Under the pieces are notes generated by a model. It did not search any database, was not told the DNA's origin, and saw nothing but the letters and a program-made list of their open reading frames with translations. 64,000 bases of DNA from Rhizobium sp. G21 (GTDB lineage: Bacteria > Pseudomonadota > Alphaproteobacteria > Rhizobiales > Rhizobiaceae): the NCBI RefSeq assembly GCF_014158035.1, contig NZ_JACFXW010000001.1:62001-126000 (forward strand). Direction: 5' to 3'. The translations under genes were made by a program, and so were the position numbers. Positions 48,273-58,270 of this stretch are shown here, piece after piece. Each line of letters starts with the position of its first letter. Position 1 is the stretch's first letter.

Positions 48273-48664
48273 TCCATGTGACCTTTTACGACAGCAACGG
48301 GCGGATCACGCGGCAGAAGAGCTGCGGCGACGAGGACGATCTCGCAGCATTGACGCCTGCGGGCGGCGGGGTCTGGCTCGACTATCTCGACGACGATCTG
48401 TGGATGTTCGTCGAGGGCGCGCCGGCACTGCGGCCGGAGATCGCGGCGAGCGCCGAGTACGAGATCGCTGCGGATGGCGTCGACGTCATCGTCATCGCCC
48501 TGCCGGCGGGCACGATGGCGGCCTGTGACGGGCGGGCCGTGGTGACCGAGGCGGAGGACGATCTCGTCTACACCACGACCATAGCCGGGACGCATGAGCT
48601 GACGCTGACGCCGCCCTGGCCGTGGCGGCAAAAAACGGTGCGGGTGAACGCTCATGCGCTTTGA
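48269..48664 (+). CDS. Small tail-fibre-associated protein
   Basis: 131 residues, ATGA overlap with the fibre gene. VTFYDSNGRITRQKSCGDED and FVEGAPALRPEIAA then LTLTPPWPWRQKTVRVNA. Resembles the gene at 44124 in its end motif. Probably a fibre assembly or cap protein; unproven. Confidence 0.65.
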   Translation: MIHVTFYDSNGRITRQKSCGDEDDLAALTPAGGGVWLDYLDDDLWMFVEGAPALRPEIAASAEYEIAADGVDVIVIALPAGTMAACDGRAVVTEAEDDLVYTTTIAGTHELTLTPPWPWRQKTVRVNAHAL

Positions 48665-49037
48665 CCACAGACCCTCGACGGAGGCCCTGCTGGCGGCGAT
48701 CGACGCCGAGCGCGATCGGCGGCTGGCGGCCGGGTTCGTTCATGATTTCGGCGGCGCGATCGGGGCGCATCGGATCGCCACGACGCCTGCGGATCTCGAC
48801 GGCTGGGCGCGCGTGACGGCGCTGGCGCAGGCGATGATGCTGGCCGGCGACGACAGCGCGTCGATCGAGATCGTGACCGAGACGGGGGCGGCGCGCGTGA
48901 CGCCGGCCCAATGGAATGCGGCGATGCTGGCGTGGCGTCGCGAGCATGAGCAGCCGATCCTGCTCGCGGCCATCCGGCTGCGCGCGATGAGACCCCCGCC
49001 GCAAGACGCGGCATTGCCGGCGCACTGGCCGGCCTGA
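48654..49037 (+). CDS. Tail-fibre assembly-type protein, DUF4376-like
   Basis: 127 residues. DRRLAAGFVHDFGGAIGAHR, then DGWARVTALAQAMMLAGDD and VTPAQWNAAMLAWRREHEQP match DUF4376-like tail-fibre assembly proteins. Overlaps the upstream gene by 11 bases. Confidence 0.7.
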   Translation: MRFDHRPSTEALLAAIDAERDRRLAAGFVHDFGGAIGAHRIATTPADLDGWARVTALAQAMMLAGDDSASIEIVTETGAARVTPAQWNAAMLAWRREHEQPILLAAIRLRAMRPPPQDAALPAHWPA

Positions 49038-49108
49038 CCTGACCCTATCGAGACGAGACGCGCCGCCCGGCCTGCCGGAGCGATGGCGCATGACCTGTGG
49101 AGAGACAG

Positions 49109-50874
49109 ATGGCGCAGCAGCCGACCTATAATGACGGCACGGTGACGGTGGGGGCGGGCGGCACGACCGTGATCGGCGTTGGCACGCAATTCAACGTTTA
49201 CCCCAGAGTAGGCGACTATTTCTGGGCGCAGGGGCGCTCGGTGAGGATCGCGGCAATCGCCAACGCGACGCAGCTGACGCTGGCTTATGGCTGGCCGGGC
49301 GAGGCGATCACCAACGGCAATTACGAGATCATTTATACGCCGGCGCAGCAGGTCGCGCAGGCGAAGACGACGGCGCTCCTGGGGCAGCTGTCGAACGGCA
49401 ATCTGTCGTCGATCGCGGCGCTGACGACGGCGGCGAACAAGCTGGCTTACTACAGCGCGCAGGGCGTAGCGGCGCTGGCTGATTTCAGCGCGTTTGGGCG
49501 CACGCTGCTCGACGACGCCGATGCGGCGGCGGCGCGGACAACGCTGGGGCTGGTGCTGACATCAAGCACGACGGACACCACCGCGGGGCGAGTCGTGAAA
49601 GTGGCCGACTTCGGAATCGGCACGCCGCTAACGGCGGCATCCGGTGTGGATTTTTCGTCCTACTCGACGTCGGCCTCATTTGTGCACAACCCGTCAACCT
49701 CGAACGTACCTGCAGATCTGCCTGGCAGTGGAGAGAGTTGGTATGGTTTCAGCGTTAACACCCTAGGCGGCGCTCGCGGAGCCCAATTGCTTGTCGGGCA
49801 CAATTCGGGGCGAATGTTCTGCAGAGGACATGTCGGCGGCACCTACGGCTCTTGGTATGAGAGCGTCGATACGACCAGATCGCAGACGCTGACGAATAAA
49901 AAGCTCGACGATGCGACGACGACCATCATCGACAACAGTGACGCCACGAAAATCGGGAAGTTCGAGCTATCCGGCGTTTCGACTGGAACGACGCGCACGT
50001 TGACGTGGCCAAACACTTCCGGAGCAATCATGCTCAGGGAGGCGTTTGAAACGCTGACCGGCCTCAAGACGAAAACACTATCCAATTCCACGACGACGAC
50101 ACAATACGACTCCTGGACGCCGACTGATTATGGCGCTGGGAAGCCCGCCTTGGGCGTCGTGAAGAAGAGCACCGCAGATCTTTGGGCGCTCGAGCTGTGG
50201 GATGGGGCCAGTATCGCCGGAACGATCATGGTCAACAGCGGATCGTTCCGCGCAACCGGCGCATACTCCACCACGACAGCGAGCGCGGCTAATGCGAATA
50301 TTGCTTCGGATGGCACTGTCGCTCGATCAACATCTTCGGAACAGTATAAAACCGGCATTGAGCCCATGTCCGACGAGTGGGCGGACACCATCCTCGACAT
50401 GGAGCCGATCTACTACCGATCCACCTGTGAAATCGACAATAGCGCATGGAGCTGGTGGGGACTCAGCGCCGAGGCGGTCGCGGAGATCGATCCGCGGCTC
50501 GTACATTGGCGAACGCATCAAATTGTGCATGAGCCGCGCCAAGTCGAGCGCATTGAGACGGAGCAATATATCGAGCGGGTCGAGACGCATTATGAGCCCC
50601 AGCTTAATGAGGCCGGGCAACCGCTTGATCTACCCGAATACAGGGCAGTGGAAGTTCCGATCTATGGAACGCGAGAGGTGACGCGCATTGAAACGGTGGT
50701 TGAAACGACAGCCGTGCCGCTTGAAACTCCGGTTCCGGAAGGCGTCGCCTATGAGCGCCTGACCTGCCATCTCATCAGCGTCGCCAAACGCGAAAACGCG
50801 AACGCGCGGCGCGGCTGTCGATCGAGGCGCAACTCGCCAACCTCGCCGCCCGTGTGGCGGCGCTGGAGGTCTGA
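49109..50874 (+). CDS. Tail fibre/spike with C-terminal S74 intramolecular chaperone; frame break near the end
   Basis: About 588 residues from MAQQPTYNDGTVTVGAGG behind GGAGAGAC (the GTG at 49097 is less likely). N-terminal fibre-attachment part, then beta-rich repeats (TTTIIDNSDATKIG, SNSTTTTQYDSWTPTD). SSEQYKTGIEPMSDEWADTI and DMEPIYYRS are the start of the peptidase S74 auto-cleaving chaperone. The last 25 codons are in another frame; restoring one base near 50805-50812 gives LSIEAQLANLAARVAALEV, the usual coiled end, and a stop at 50874. Confidence 0.85.
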
Positions 50875-50961
50875 CTAACGCTCGCGCCAAAGCCACCAGC
50901 CGGCGGCGACCAGCGCCAGTGCATTAACGACCGTCGTGGTCGCATCGAACATCTCAAACAT
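50875..50961 (-). CDS. 28-residue single-helix membrane microprotein
   Basis: A minus-strand ORF with a GAGGG site six bases before its ATG. The product MFEMFDATTTVVNALALVAA continues with GWWLWRER: one hydrophobic helix with aromatic end and positive tail. Its stop abuts the stop of the S74 fibre gene. Too short to prove by sequence alone. Confidence 0.35.
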   Translation of the reverse strand: MFEMFDATTTVVNALALVAAGWWLWRER

Positions 50962-51021
50962 CACGCGCCCTCACGCCTGCAACAGGCAGAATAGGCCGCA
51001 TTTTCCAGAAAGGAAAGATCA

Positions 51022-51659
51022 ATGGACCGCTCGAAACTTTTCGACACGGTGCGCGACCCGCTGTTCGGCGGGCGCTTTGCGCAGCCGCAGGTGGATGGCA
51101 TCGACGCCATTCTCGACGCCTGGGACGAACAGGGGCTGAGCGATGCGCGCTGGCTCGCCTATATGCTGGCCACGGCCTATCACGAAACCGGGCGGCGCAT
51201 GGAGCCGGTGGAGGAAAACCTCAACTATTCGGCTGTCGGCCTGCGCAAGACGTTCCCGAAATATTTCCCGACCGACGCGATCGCCTTGCCTATGCGCGCC
51301 AGCCGCAGCGCATCGCCAACCGCGCCTATGCCAACCGGATGGACAATGGCGACGAGGCCTTGGGCGACGGCTGGCGGTTTCGCGGGCGCGGCCTGGTGCA
51401 GCTGACCGGCCGGCGGAATTACGAGATCTATGGCGTCGCCAATCGGCCCGACATCGTGCGCGAGCTGGATTTCTCGGCGCGGATCCTCGTGCTCGGCATG
51501 CGCGACGGCGTGTTCACCGGGCGCAAGCTGGAGCACTACATCACCGGCTCGCAATGCGACTATGTCGGCGCGCGCGCCATCATCAACGGCAAGGACAAAG
51601 CCCGTGAGATCGCGGCTTACGCCCGCGTCTTCGAACGCGGCGCGGCCAAGACGCTGTAG
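51022..51659 (+). CDS. Endolysin, glycoside hydrolase family 19-like; one frame break
   Basis: About 212 residues behind GAAAGGAAAG. ATAYHETGRRMEPVEENLNY carries the catalytic Glu, and RFRGRGLVQLTGRRNYEIYG the conserved lysin core. The frame changes near 51278; one added base restores LAYARQPQRIANRAYANRMD, matching the family. It degrades host peptidoglycan at lysis. The holin gene follows. Confidence 0.85.
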
Positions 51660-51685
51660 GCCAAAACCCTCAAAGGAGAATCGAG

Positions 51686-51862
51686 ATGAAAACCTATTCG
51701 AAAGCGATTGGGGCGGCGATCGGCGGCGGTCTGGCGGGCACGGGCGTGAGCATCGCCGCGCTGCCGGAGGGCTCGCCCTGGTACGCCTATGTGCTGATGG
51801 CGCTGGTGACGACGGCTGTGCCGGCGCTCATCACCTATTTCGCGCCGCAGAACGCCAAGTGA
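51686..51862 (+). CDS. Small holin-like membrane protein
   Basis: 58 residues behind AAAGGAG. Two hydrophobic stretches (AIGAAIGGGLAGTGVSIAAL and YVLMALVTTAVPALITYF) with a short linker; the end is charged (APQNAK). Position directly after the endolysin and small size support a holin role. Rhizobial phages often encode this type. Confidence 0.7.
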   Translation: MKTYSKAIGAAIGGGLAGTGVSIAALPEGSPWYAYVLMALVTTAVPALITYFAPQNAK

Positions 51863-52047
51863 CCTACATTTTGTTGCAAGTTATCGCAGTGTTTTAATCC
51901 TACAGTCGCGCCCAGAGCCAACGCGCAGAAGCCTACATAGCCCACAAATTCATGCTTGGAGGTTGATGTTCTTAATGCAAGATAATTATCTTGACAACCA
52001 AAGCATTTCAATGATGTTGCAGTCTCTTGAGCTAACAGGAGGTAGAG

Positions 52048-52272
52048 ATGAAACTTTCAAGCGCCGATCATAACAATATGGATAAGTTGCTTGGTAATAT
52101 TCTCGATGCGCATGCCAGTGGAAAAGTGACGCGCGGTGAAGCAATTGGCGTACTGGCGCACATTATTTCAGCGCTTGCTATCGAGAATCCGCAGGAATTT
52201 AATAATTGGATTTCCGATCCGGCGGTGTTCGAAAGATGGCTGAACGATACCTCGCAACATCGTCGCTCTTAA
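52048..52272 (+). CDS. Small phage hypothetical protein
   Basis: 74 residues behind GGAGGTAGAG. Helical (NMDKLLGNILDAHASGKVTR, GVLAHIISALAIENPQEF). It starts the AT-rich accessory block between the lysis genes and attR. Function unknown. Confidence 0.65.
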   Translation: MKLSSADHNNMDKLLGNILDAHASGKVTRGEAIGVLAHIISALAIENPQEFNNWISDPAVFERWLNDTSQHRRS

Positions 52273-52623
52273 GTTTCGGATGTTGCGTTCACTATAGATA
52301 AAATCAGCAATTTTCTAAAAAATGTAAATGGCAGCATGTTGCCACTTACAAGGGATGCGCGCGGAAATGTCCGCGTGTCACTCTTGTCCGACACGTCGAA
52401 TATGATTCCGATTCTATACTTGTTAAGACGTGTCGGGCCAGTGAACACGGTAGGAACTTGGTGGCTATGTAAGTCGTCTTGTATGGCGGGGCCGCGGTTG
52501 GCAATTGTCCTCTTATCCGGCATGGCTGGTGTATCCTGCAGAGGCTGCTGAGAATATCGCTTGCCATGTTGATTTTTTTAACCTACTGGTAGGTTGAATA
52601 AATCGACATGGCAAGGATCAGTT
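52273..52623. other. Non-coding accessory stretch with inverted repeats
   Basis: No gene supported. CCGACACGTC (52388-52397) and GACGTGTCGG (52427-52436) are perfect 10-bp inverted arms around 29 bases. A longer palindrome lies at 52560-52615. The DNA is clearly lower in GC than the tail region. Confidence 0.5.
52560..52615. promoter_or_regulatory. 56-bp imperfect palindrome upstream of the two-gene ImmA module
   Basis: The 26-bp arms (CTTGCCATGT..AACCTA and its complement TAGGTT..ACATGGCAAG) differ at three positions around a CTGG centre. It ends 8 bases before the first gene of the module. It could be a regulator binding site or an mRNA hairpin hiding the ribosome-binding site. Confidence 0.7.
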
Positions 52624-53240
52624 ATGATTGTTGAGACACGGGTGCTTCGTGAGGAAGCGGACATCGACAAGCGATTGGGCGAGCTTGGCCTGGATCGGCG
52701 GCGTCTCCTTGAAGTCAGAGATGTGGCAAGGGGCGCTGCATCGAATGCCACGCCATTCCATCCCGTTAATGCAGCTGGAACGTTTTCTTATCAAGAGGGC
52801 TCATGGGCCATGCGGGACAGGTTTGTAGGCGATGAATGGGAAATCGACCGTTCCGAGGGCGTTGAAGCAATTAAAAATGAACGCCGTGGTCTTCGAGTAG
52901 TATTTTCAAATGTCGACATTGCTTCCCATGATGAAAAAAGCCAAAGCCGCGTTCGCCCAAAGGAGCGGGAGCGGAGCGCGCCTGCATGGGCAACCTTTTT
53001 GGTGCCGACTTGCCCGAATATGCTAAATTCAACAGTGAAGCTGTTCCCACCTATTTTTTGATGGTGGACGAACGTGGAGCAGCAGAGCTTACGCGACCAG
53101 TGGTTGAAGGAAGGACTTTTAGTGCCTACATTGAGCGCATCTACCTTTCGGATGGTGCGGATATGGAGCTTGACAAGCTTCTCCTCGATGATGGAGACCG
53201 CGCTGATGATTTTGATCCAATGGTGGTGGCGCGTAAATAG
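52624..53240 (+). CDS. Conserved partner gene of XRE-ImmA protein; frame break in A6
   Basis: About 206 residues after repair. VIVETRVLREEADIDKRL, then RDRFVGDEWEIDRSEGVEAI, RGLRVVFSNVDIASHDE, and after the A6 at 52934-52939 in the second frame KPKPRSPKGAGAERACMGNL, FGADLPEYAKF and MVDERGAAELTRPVVEGRTF. I recall this family as a regular neighbour of HTH-ImmA/IrrE genes in mobile elements, but cannot name a function. It ends 11 bases before the ImmA gene. Confidence 0.7.
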
Positions 53241-53251
53241 CAAGAAATACC

Positions 53252-54318
53252 ATGTTTAATAGTAAACGGCTTGTCCTAGCTCGAACACGTCGACGTCTCA
53301 CAGCAAAAGGTCTGGCAGATCTAACTGATTTATCGGCGATGACGATCACTCGCCTAGAGAAGGGAGAAAACAGACCCGATCCTTCGACGGTTGAGAGGAT
53401 TGCCAAGGCAGTCGGCTATCCAGCGGCCTTTTTCTACGGTGATGATCCCGAAGAGTTGAACATCGCGGCCGTCAGCTTTCGAAGCCTCACGAAAATGAGC
53501 GCCAAGGAGAGGGATGCTGCATTGTCTGCTGGCGCTTTGGGTCTGCAGTTGAGTGACTGGGTTGAAAGACGTTTTTCTTTGCCTTCCTCAAATCTGATCG
53601 ATCTTAGCTACGAGACGGATGTCGAAGCAGCGGCGAGGTCTCTTCGTCAACATTGGGGGCTCGGCGAAAAACCTGTTGGCAATGTCATTGGTCTCTTGGA
53701 GGCTCAGGGTGTTCGGGTTTTTCGCTGTCGGAGAACACCAGGACTGTAGATGCGTTTTCGTTCTGGCGAGATGATAAACCCTATGTGTTTCTGAACAATT
53801 TTAAAACTGCAGAACATAGCCTTTTCGACTCAGTTCATGAACTCGGTCATTTGGTTCTGCACCAACACGCTGGACCGCAAGATCAGTCGCGAGCAGCTGA
53901 AAGAGAGGCTAATGCCTTCGCGTCGGCGTTTCTTATGCCGGCAAATGACGTTAAAGCGCGTGCTCCTCGCTTCATTGACGCGAATGTTGTCATCAAATTG
54001 AAAGGCAGGTGGCGGGTTTCCGCCATGGCGATGGCTTATCGACTGCATGCTTTGGAGCGGCTGACGGAATGGCAATATAAATCGATATGCATTGAGCTTG
54101 GCAAGCGTGGATACAGATCAGGCGAACCCAATGGTATAGAGCGTGAAGCTTCAATCGTTTGGAGGAAAGTCTTGGCGCAGCTGTGGCAGGATCGCACAAC
54201 CAAGAATGACGTTGCTGCTGAACTAAAGATTCCGCTGGATGAGCTGGAAGGTTTAATTTGGGGTGTTGCGAGCACGTCCGTTACCCCGCCAGGTAAGCGA
54301 TCGCTTCATTTAATTTAG
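53252..54318 (+). CDS. XRE HTH plus ImmA/IrrE-type zinc peptidase; frame break in T5
   Basis: About 355 residues. The N-terminal HTH (LVLARTRRRLTAKGLADLTD then LSAMTITRLEKGENRPD) is followed by a COG2856/DUF955 domain with the zinc motif HELGHLVLH and the downstream Glu in EREANAFASAFLMP. The frame changes at the T5 at 53718-53722; one added T fuses both parts. Such proteins act as cleaving anti-repressors or as antitoxin-like regulators. Together with the upstream gene it forms a two-gene module. Confidence 0.82.
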
Positions 54319-54455
54319 TATAGCCCGCATACTCCCCAAAATTACTCGCAGGATCAATTTTTTGATCACATTCTTGGATATCAACGAGTGGTGTCTTACG
54401 TTCAGGTTTCTCCGCCAGTTACTCCAATCGGAAATTTTGTATTTGCAGGCATACG

Positions 54456-54710
54456 TTAATCCCATTGATGCTTACGGAGGGCGGTCAAAATATCCGCGTC
54501 CGTTTTTGCGTTGGCCTCGCGCTGCAACATGAGGTTCTCCGCGACGGAGATGATGGCCGCCAACGATTCTGCGCCGCCCCAGCCAGCCGCCTCGGCGGCG
54601 TCGACAAGCGCGATAACGCCAGCCTCGATCTGCGCCTCGCATTCCAGTAACCGGTCGGGGTGATCCTGCGGCAGGCGCGGCGAGCTCATGGGCGGCGAGT
54701 TGGTCGTCAT
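54456..54710 (-). CDS. Small phage hypothetical protein
   Basis: 84 residues. Mostly helical (CEAQIEAGVIALVDAAEAAG, ESLAAIISVAENLMLQRE), with no membrane segment. It faces away from the ImmA module. Similar small helical proteins occur near the ends of rhizobial prophages. Function unknown. Confidence 0.6.
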   Translation of the reverse strand: MTTNSPPMSSPRLPQDHPDRLLECEAQIEAGVIALVDAAEAAGWGGAESLAAIISVAENLMLQREANAKTDADILTALRKHQWD

Positions 54711-54966
54711 TGGTCAAGTGCTTCTTATGGTGAAGGAAACGAGGGCCGGGACTTATTCAGTCCTCGCCCTCAATGCCATCGGGCGATGTAAACGGCGCGT
54801 CGAGGACACGACCTTTATCAAGCCATAAAAAGTTGATCTTGCCTATATGAAGAAGTCGGTGACGCTAAACTTATGCAGCATCATAGTAAATTCCGGAAAT
54901 GCCAACGTGAATTGCGGCTTTCACGGGCGCGTGTTTTGTTTTCTACATCATCCTCAAAGGCGAGCC

Positions 54967-55395
54967 ATGACTTTCGAGCAAGACCGTATCCAATCTCTCA
55001 TTCTCGATCGGCTGACGCAGATCGACAGCCGGATGAACCGGATGGAAGAGAGGATGGATGACGAGAAGGATGCGGCGAGCGAGAGCCGGCGGCGCATGTA
55101 TGATCGCCTTGAGCAACAGGGCTCGACGCTGATCACGGTGTCGCACCGGATGGAAGGACTGGAAAAGGCTGTGGCCGCCGACAGTGTAACGCTGTCGGAT
55201 TTTCGTGAGACGCGCGCCAAGGCGGCGGCGGCGGGATGGGTCGGCGGCTGGCTGTGGCGCACGGGAAAGTGGCTGTTGGCCGGGGCGGCGGGGCTTTACG
55301 CCATGCGCCAGGACGTGGCCAGCTGGTGGCACTGGTTTATCGGGAGGTGGGGATCGAAGATCCATTCGCATAAAGTTGATGTTTTAAATCAATAG
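54967..55395 (+). CDS. DUF1515-like phage protein
   Basis: 142 residues from MTFEQDRIQSLILDRL. A coiled-coil N-terminal half (DSRMNRMEERMDDEKDAASE, HRMEGLEKAVAADS) and an amphipathic/membrane-type C-terminal half (GGWLWRTGKWLLAGAAGLYA, SWWHWFIGRW). This matches the DUF1515 family of rhizobial phage proteins, probably membrane-associated. The frame is open upstream to 54847 but that part is AT-rich and not protein-like. Confidence 0.75.
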   Translation: MTFEQDRIQSLILDRLTQIDSRMNRMEERMDDEKDAASESRRRMYDRLEQQGSTLITVSHRMEGLEKAVAADSVTLSDFRETRAKAAAAGWVGGWLWRTGKWLLAGAAGLYAMRQDVASWWHWFIGRWGSKIHSHKVDVLNQ

Positions 55396-55464
55396 TAGAC
55401 GCTAGGTTGCGTCGAGAGTATATCTGTTCTCCATATTGAAATGCGACGTTTTGTGGGGGACGTA

Positions 55465-55644
55465 ATGGTCATTTCGCATAGTTATCTCGCCTCTCAATTG
55501 CGGCCTTTTCTCGAAATCGCAGGCCAGATGGATGATGTTTTCCCGGCTTATGCGCTCAGCATGCTCATCGAGCATTGTGACGATGTGGCAATGAAAAAGC
55601 CGATCCGGTGCGGGCAGGGGCGAGATTTGCGCCCTATGTGCTGA
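55465..55644 (+). CDS. Possible small phage protein
   Basis: 59 residues from ATG 55465. Contains a short helical region (HSYLASQLRPFLEIAGQMDD and YALSMLIEHCDDVAMKK). No ribosome-binding site of strength is seen beyond GGGGGA. Coding is plausible but unproven. Confidence 0.4.
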   Translation: MVISHSYLASQLRPFLEIAGQMDDVFPAYALSMLIEHCDDVAMKKPIRCGQGRDLRPMC

Positions 55645-55659
55645 CGCCTCCGGAGCGCC

Positions 55660-55947
55660 TCACCTAACCAGATCTTCATTGCTGAGGCAGCGCCGTCGCG
55701 CCTCTTCGAAGGCCGCCTCGACCGCTAGCGCGGCCGTCTTCTTGCTCACCTCAAAGCCGGCAATTGCCACACCGCTTGCCGTGTAGCGATCATCGTTCAT
55801 GTGCCATTCCCAGCGGCCTTGCTGCGGACCATAATCGAGGCGGCGGATACGGCCGAAAACAACGCCATCGGGATCTTCGGCCTTGAAATCATAATGGGCG
55901 CTGACGAAGGTGCGCGACCAGGCGTGCTTAAGTCTGACCTCAGTCAT
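55660..55947 (-). CDS. Small phage hypothetical protein
   Basis: 95 residues. A beta-rich first half (VFGRIRRLDYGPQQGRWEWH) with aromatic residues and a helical tail (KKTAALAVEAAFEEARRRCL). It overlaps the upstream minus-strand gene by 8 bases. Function unknown. Confidence 0.65.
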   Translation of the reverse strand: MTEVRLKHAWSRTFVSAHYDFKAEDPDGVVFGRIRRLDYGPQQGRWEWHMNDDRYTASGVAIAGFEVSKKTAALAVEAAFEEARRRCLSNEDLVR

Positions 55948-56209
55948 CGCCCATCAACGCGTTGACGATCGCCTGCGCCTCCTCCGTCAGATCATCCGGA
56001 TCGCCAACGCCGCCTGCGGCGTGACCGAGTGTGAAGAGCTTGCGCATGGCGGCGCGCGCTTCGGCGCGGCTCATCAAGTGACGCTGCAGATCAGGCGCGG
56101 CGGCGCGCGCCATCCTTTCCCAAAGCTCCATCGCCGCGCGCGGCTCCATGCCGGCGGCCTCGATCATGCCATCCGTGGCGTCGATCGGCAAAAGCATCCA
56201 TGCGGACAT
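55940..56209 (-). CDS. Small phage hypothetical protein
   Basis: 89 residues: MSAWMLLPIDATDGMIEAAG then HLMSRAEARAAMRKLFTLGH and a final EEAQAIVNALMGDD. The DGMIEAAG pattern is frequent in small phage proteins near attachment sites. It is the last gene before attR. Confidence 0.65.
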   Translation of the reverse strand: MSAWMLLPIDATDGMIEAAGMEPRAAMELWERMARAAAPDLQRHLMSRAEARAAMRKLFTLGHAAGGVGDPDDLTEEAQAIVNALMGDD

Positions 56210-56509
56210 CGTGCGCCCCTTTGTTCACTTTGCGTTCTCGTATCGCAAAGGACGCAAGGAGTCGAGCCGGTATGGCAATCATCGTATATCTTGGCGCAGA
56301 TTGGATAGGCACTGCGCGCGAGGCCGTGTGACACGCGCCCTTGAAAAAGCTGATCGTTCTCGAAGCTTCCCAAGCTGTATATGAGCTCTTTAAAGCCGAT
56401 ATTTCAGCCGCAAATTGTTGTGCAAACAGGCGGAAAAATGCATCCAAATGCATCCGTTTCCGCTAGGCCGTTGTGTACGATAACGTAATTAAATCAAGGG
56501 TCAGATGGA
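56210..56509. other. attR-proximal non-coding stretch with candidate integrase arm sites
   Basis: No gene supported. GTTGTGCAAA at 56417-56426 is also present at 11221-11230 near attL. A tandem AAATGCATCC pair lies at 56435-56454. Both are plausible integrase/excisionase or IHF sites within 100 bases of the core. Confidence 0.45.
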
Positions 56510-56551
56510 ATTTTAAGTCCCTTGCGTCTACCAGTTCCGCCATGTCCGCAG
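56510..56551. repeat. attR: right 42-bp attachment-site core
   Basis: Identical to 11120-11161. It contains only the 5' half of tRNA-Leu (acceptor 5' strand to anticodon loop on the minus strand) and lacks the 3' half, so it is a tRNA fragment and not a gene. Confidence 0.93.
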
Positions 56552-56675
56552 GGTAGCCTATCCCGCCTAACCCGGCGGCGGGATTCGTTCAAGAGGGACT
56601 TGTCCACGCTTGGAGCCACGGCGCGAAAAAGGGCGACGCGCGCGCCGCCCTTCCCATGATGATCTCGATTCGTGA

Positions 56676-57275
56676 TCAGGCGCCGAGCTTGGCGGCGAGC
56701 TTCGCGATATGGGCGCCCTGGAACTTCGCGCCTTCCAGTTCCACTTCGGACGGCTGGCGGGAGCCGTCGCCGTCGGTGATCGTGGACGCGCCGTAGGGCG
56801 AGCCGCCCTTGACGGCGTCGACGCCCATCTGACCGGCGAAAGCGTAGGGCAGGCCGGCGACGACCATGCCGTGATGCAGCAGAGTCGGGATGAAGCTCAG
56901 GATTGTGGATTCCTGGCCGCCATGCTGGGTGGCCGACGAGGTGAACACGCCGCCGACCTTGCCGACCAGCTTGCCCTGGAACCACAGGCTGCCGGTCTGA
57001 TCCCAGAAATTACGCATCTGCGAGGCGACCGAGCCGAAGCGGGTGCCGGCGCCGACGATGATGGCGTCGTAATCGGCCAGCTCTTCGGCCGTGGCGATCG
57101 GAGCGGCCTGGTCGAGCTTGAAATGCGCGCCCTTGGCGACGTCTTCCGGAACCAGTTCCGGAACGCGCTTGACGGTGACGTCGGCGCCGGCGGACTTCGC
57201 GCCTTCGGCGACGGCGTAGGCCATCGTCTCGATATGGCCGTAAGAGGAGTAGTAGAGCACGAGAACCTTTGCCAT
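56676..57275 (-). CDS. wrbA: NAD(P)H:quinone oxidoreductase WrbA
   Basis: 199 residues from [16 protein letters not shown]; the open frame continues upstream but this is the family start. FMN-binding loops: [30 protein letters not shown], and [11 protein letters not shown]. It reduces quinones with two electrons to limit oxidative stress. A complete flavodoxin-like fold of family length. First gene right of attR. Confidence 0.94.
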   Translation of the reverse strand: MAKVLVLYYSSYGHIETMAYAVAEGAKSAGADVTVKRVPELVPEDVAKGAHFKLDQAAPIATAEELADYDAIIVGAGTRFGSVASQMRNFWDQTGSLWFQGKLVGKVGGVFTSSATQHGGQESTILSFIPTLLHHGMVVAGLPYAFAGQMGVDAVKGGSPYGASTITDGDGSRQPSEVELEGAKFQGAHIAKLAAKLGA

Positions 57276-57492
57276 TGTGGCGTCCCTTCGTTGTCTGAGA
57301 AAAATTCGACACCCGTTATATAGGCGGATCGTCTCGTTCTGGCAGCATGGCAATTTGCGGCTTGAGTGTTCTCTATTGTTGAACAATGGAGGTTTTGTGA
57401 AACCGATTTCCTTTACGCCGCGTCGACGCGCCCGGCTTGACAGGCGATAAACGCAGGCCCAGTTTGCCCCCATCTTCCCGGAGACTCTGATT

Positions 57493-58260
57493 ATGACCCA
57501 TACAGACATCGTGACGGCCGCCATGCTGGCGATCGGCGACGAACTCCTGTCCGGACGAACCAAGGACAAGAATATAGGCTATCTCGCCGACATGCTGACG
57601 TTGAACGGCGTCGACCTCAAGGAGGTCCGCATCGTCCCGGACGAGCAGGACGAGATCGTCGCGGCGCTGAATGCGCTGCGGGCGAAATACGACTATGTCT
57701 TCACCTCCGGCGGCATCGGCCCGACCCATGACGACATCACCGCCGACGCCATCGGCGCGGCCTTCGGCGTGCCCGTGGCGCATGAGGAAAAGGCGATGGC
57801 GCTGATGGCCGCCATGTATGCTGCACGCGGGCTCGAGTTCAACGAGGCGCGCCAGCGCATGGCCCGGCTGCCGGTCGGCAGCGTTCATATCGACAATCCC
57901 GTCTCGACCGCGCCCGGCTTTTCGATCGGCAATGTGCATGTGATGGCGGGCGTGCCCAATATCTTCCAGGCGATGCTGGACAATGTGCTGCCGACGCTGC
58001 GCACCGGCGCGAAGATGCTGTCGCGCTCGACGCCCTGCAATTTCGGCGAGGGCGACATCGGCGGTCCGCTGACGGCGGTGCAAAAGGCCCATCCGGACAC
58101 GGTCATCGGCTCCTATCCGAAATTCGACGGGCAGCGCTATTCCACCGACATCGTGGTCAGGGCGCGGAGCGCCGAGGCGCTCGAGGCGGCGGTCGCGGCG
58201 GTGCAGGCGATGCTGGCCGAGGTGGCCGCCCGGCGCGAGGCGAAAGCCGACACGGATTGA
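57493..58260 (+). CDS. Molybdopterin-binding/CinA-like protein
   Basis: 255 residues. MoaB/MogA-fold domain: [20 protein letters not shown], then [20 protein letters not shown], typical of the MoCF_biosynth domain. It has no CinA C-terminal deamidase domain, so it is the short form usually annotated as competence/damage-inducible protein A or molybdopterin-binding. Its actual substrate is not known. Confidence 0.88.
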   Translation: MTHTDIVTAAMLAIGDELLSGRTKDKNIGYLADMLTLNGVDLKEVRIVPDEQDEIVAALNALRAKYDYVFTSGGIGPTHDDITADAIGAAFGVPVAHEEKAMALMAAMYAARGLEFNEARQRMARLPVGSVHIDNPVSTAPGFSIGNVHVMAGVPNIFQAMLDNVLPTLRTGAKMLSRSTPCNFGEGDIGGPLTAVQKAHPDTVIGSYPKFDGQRYSTDIVVRARSAEALEAAVAAVQAMLAEVAARREAKADTD

Positions 58261-58270
58261 GGCGGCAGGA

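Noticed and set aside
52336..52551. 71-codon frame downstream of the small accessory gene
   Set aside because: Low-complexity translation with no start signal; the region holds inverted repeats instead.
56510..56551. Second tRNA-Leu gene
   Set aside because: Only the 5' half is present; the 3' acceptor and T arm are missing.
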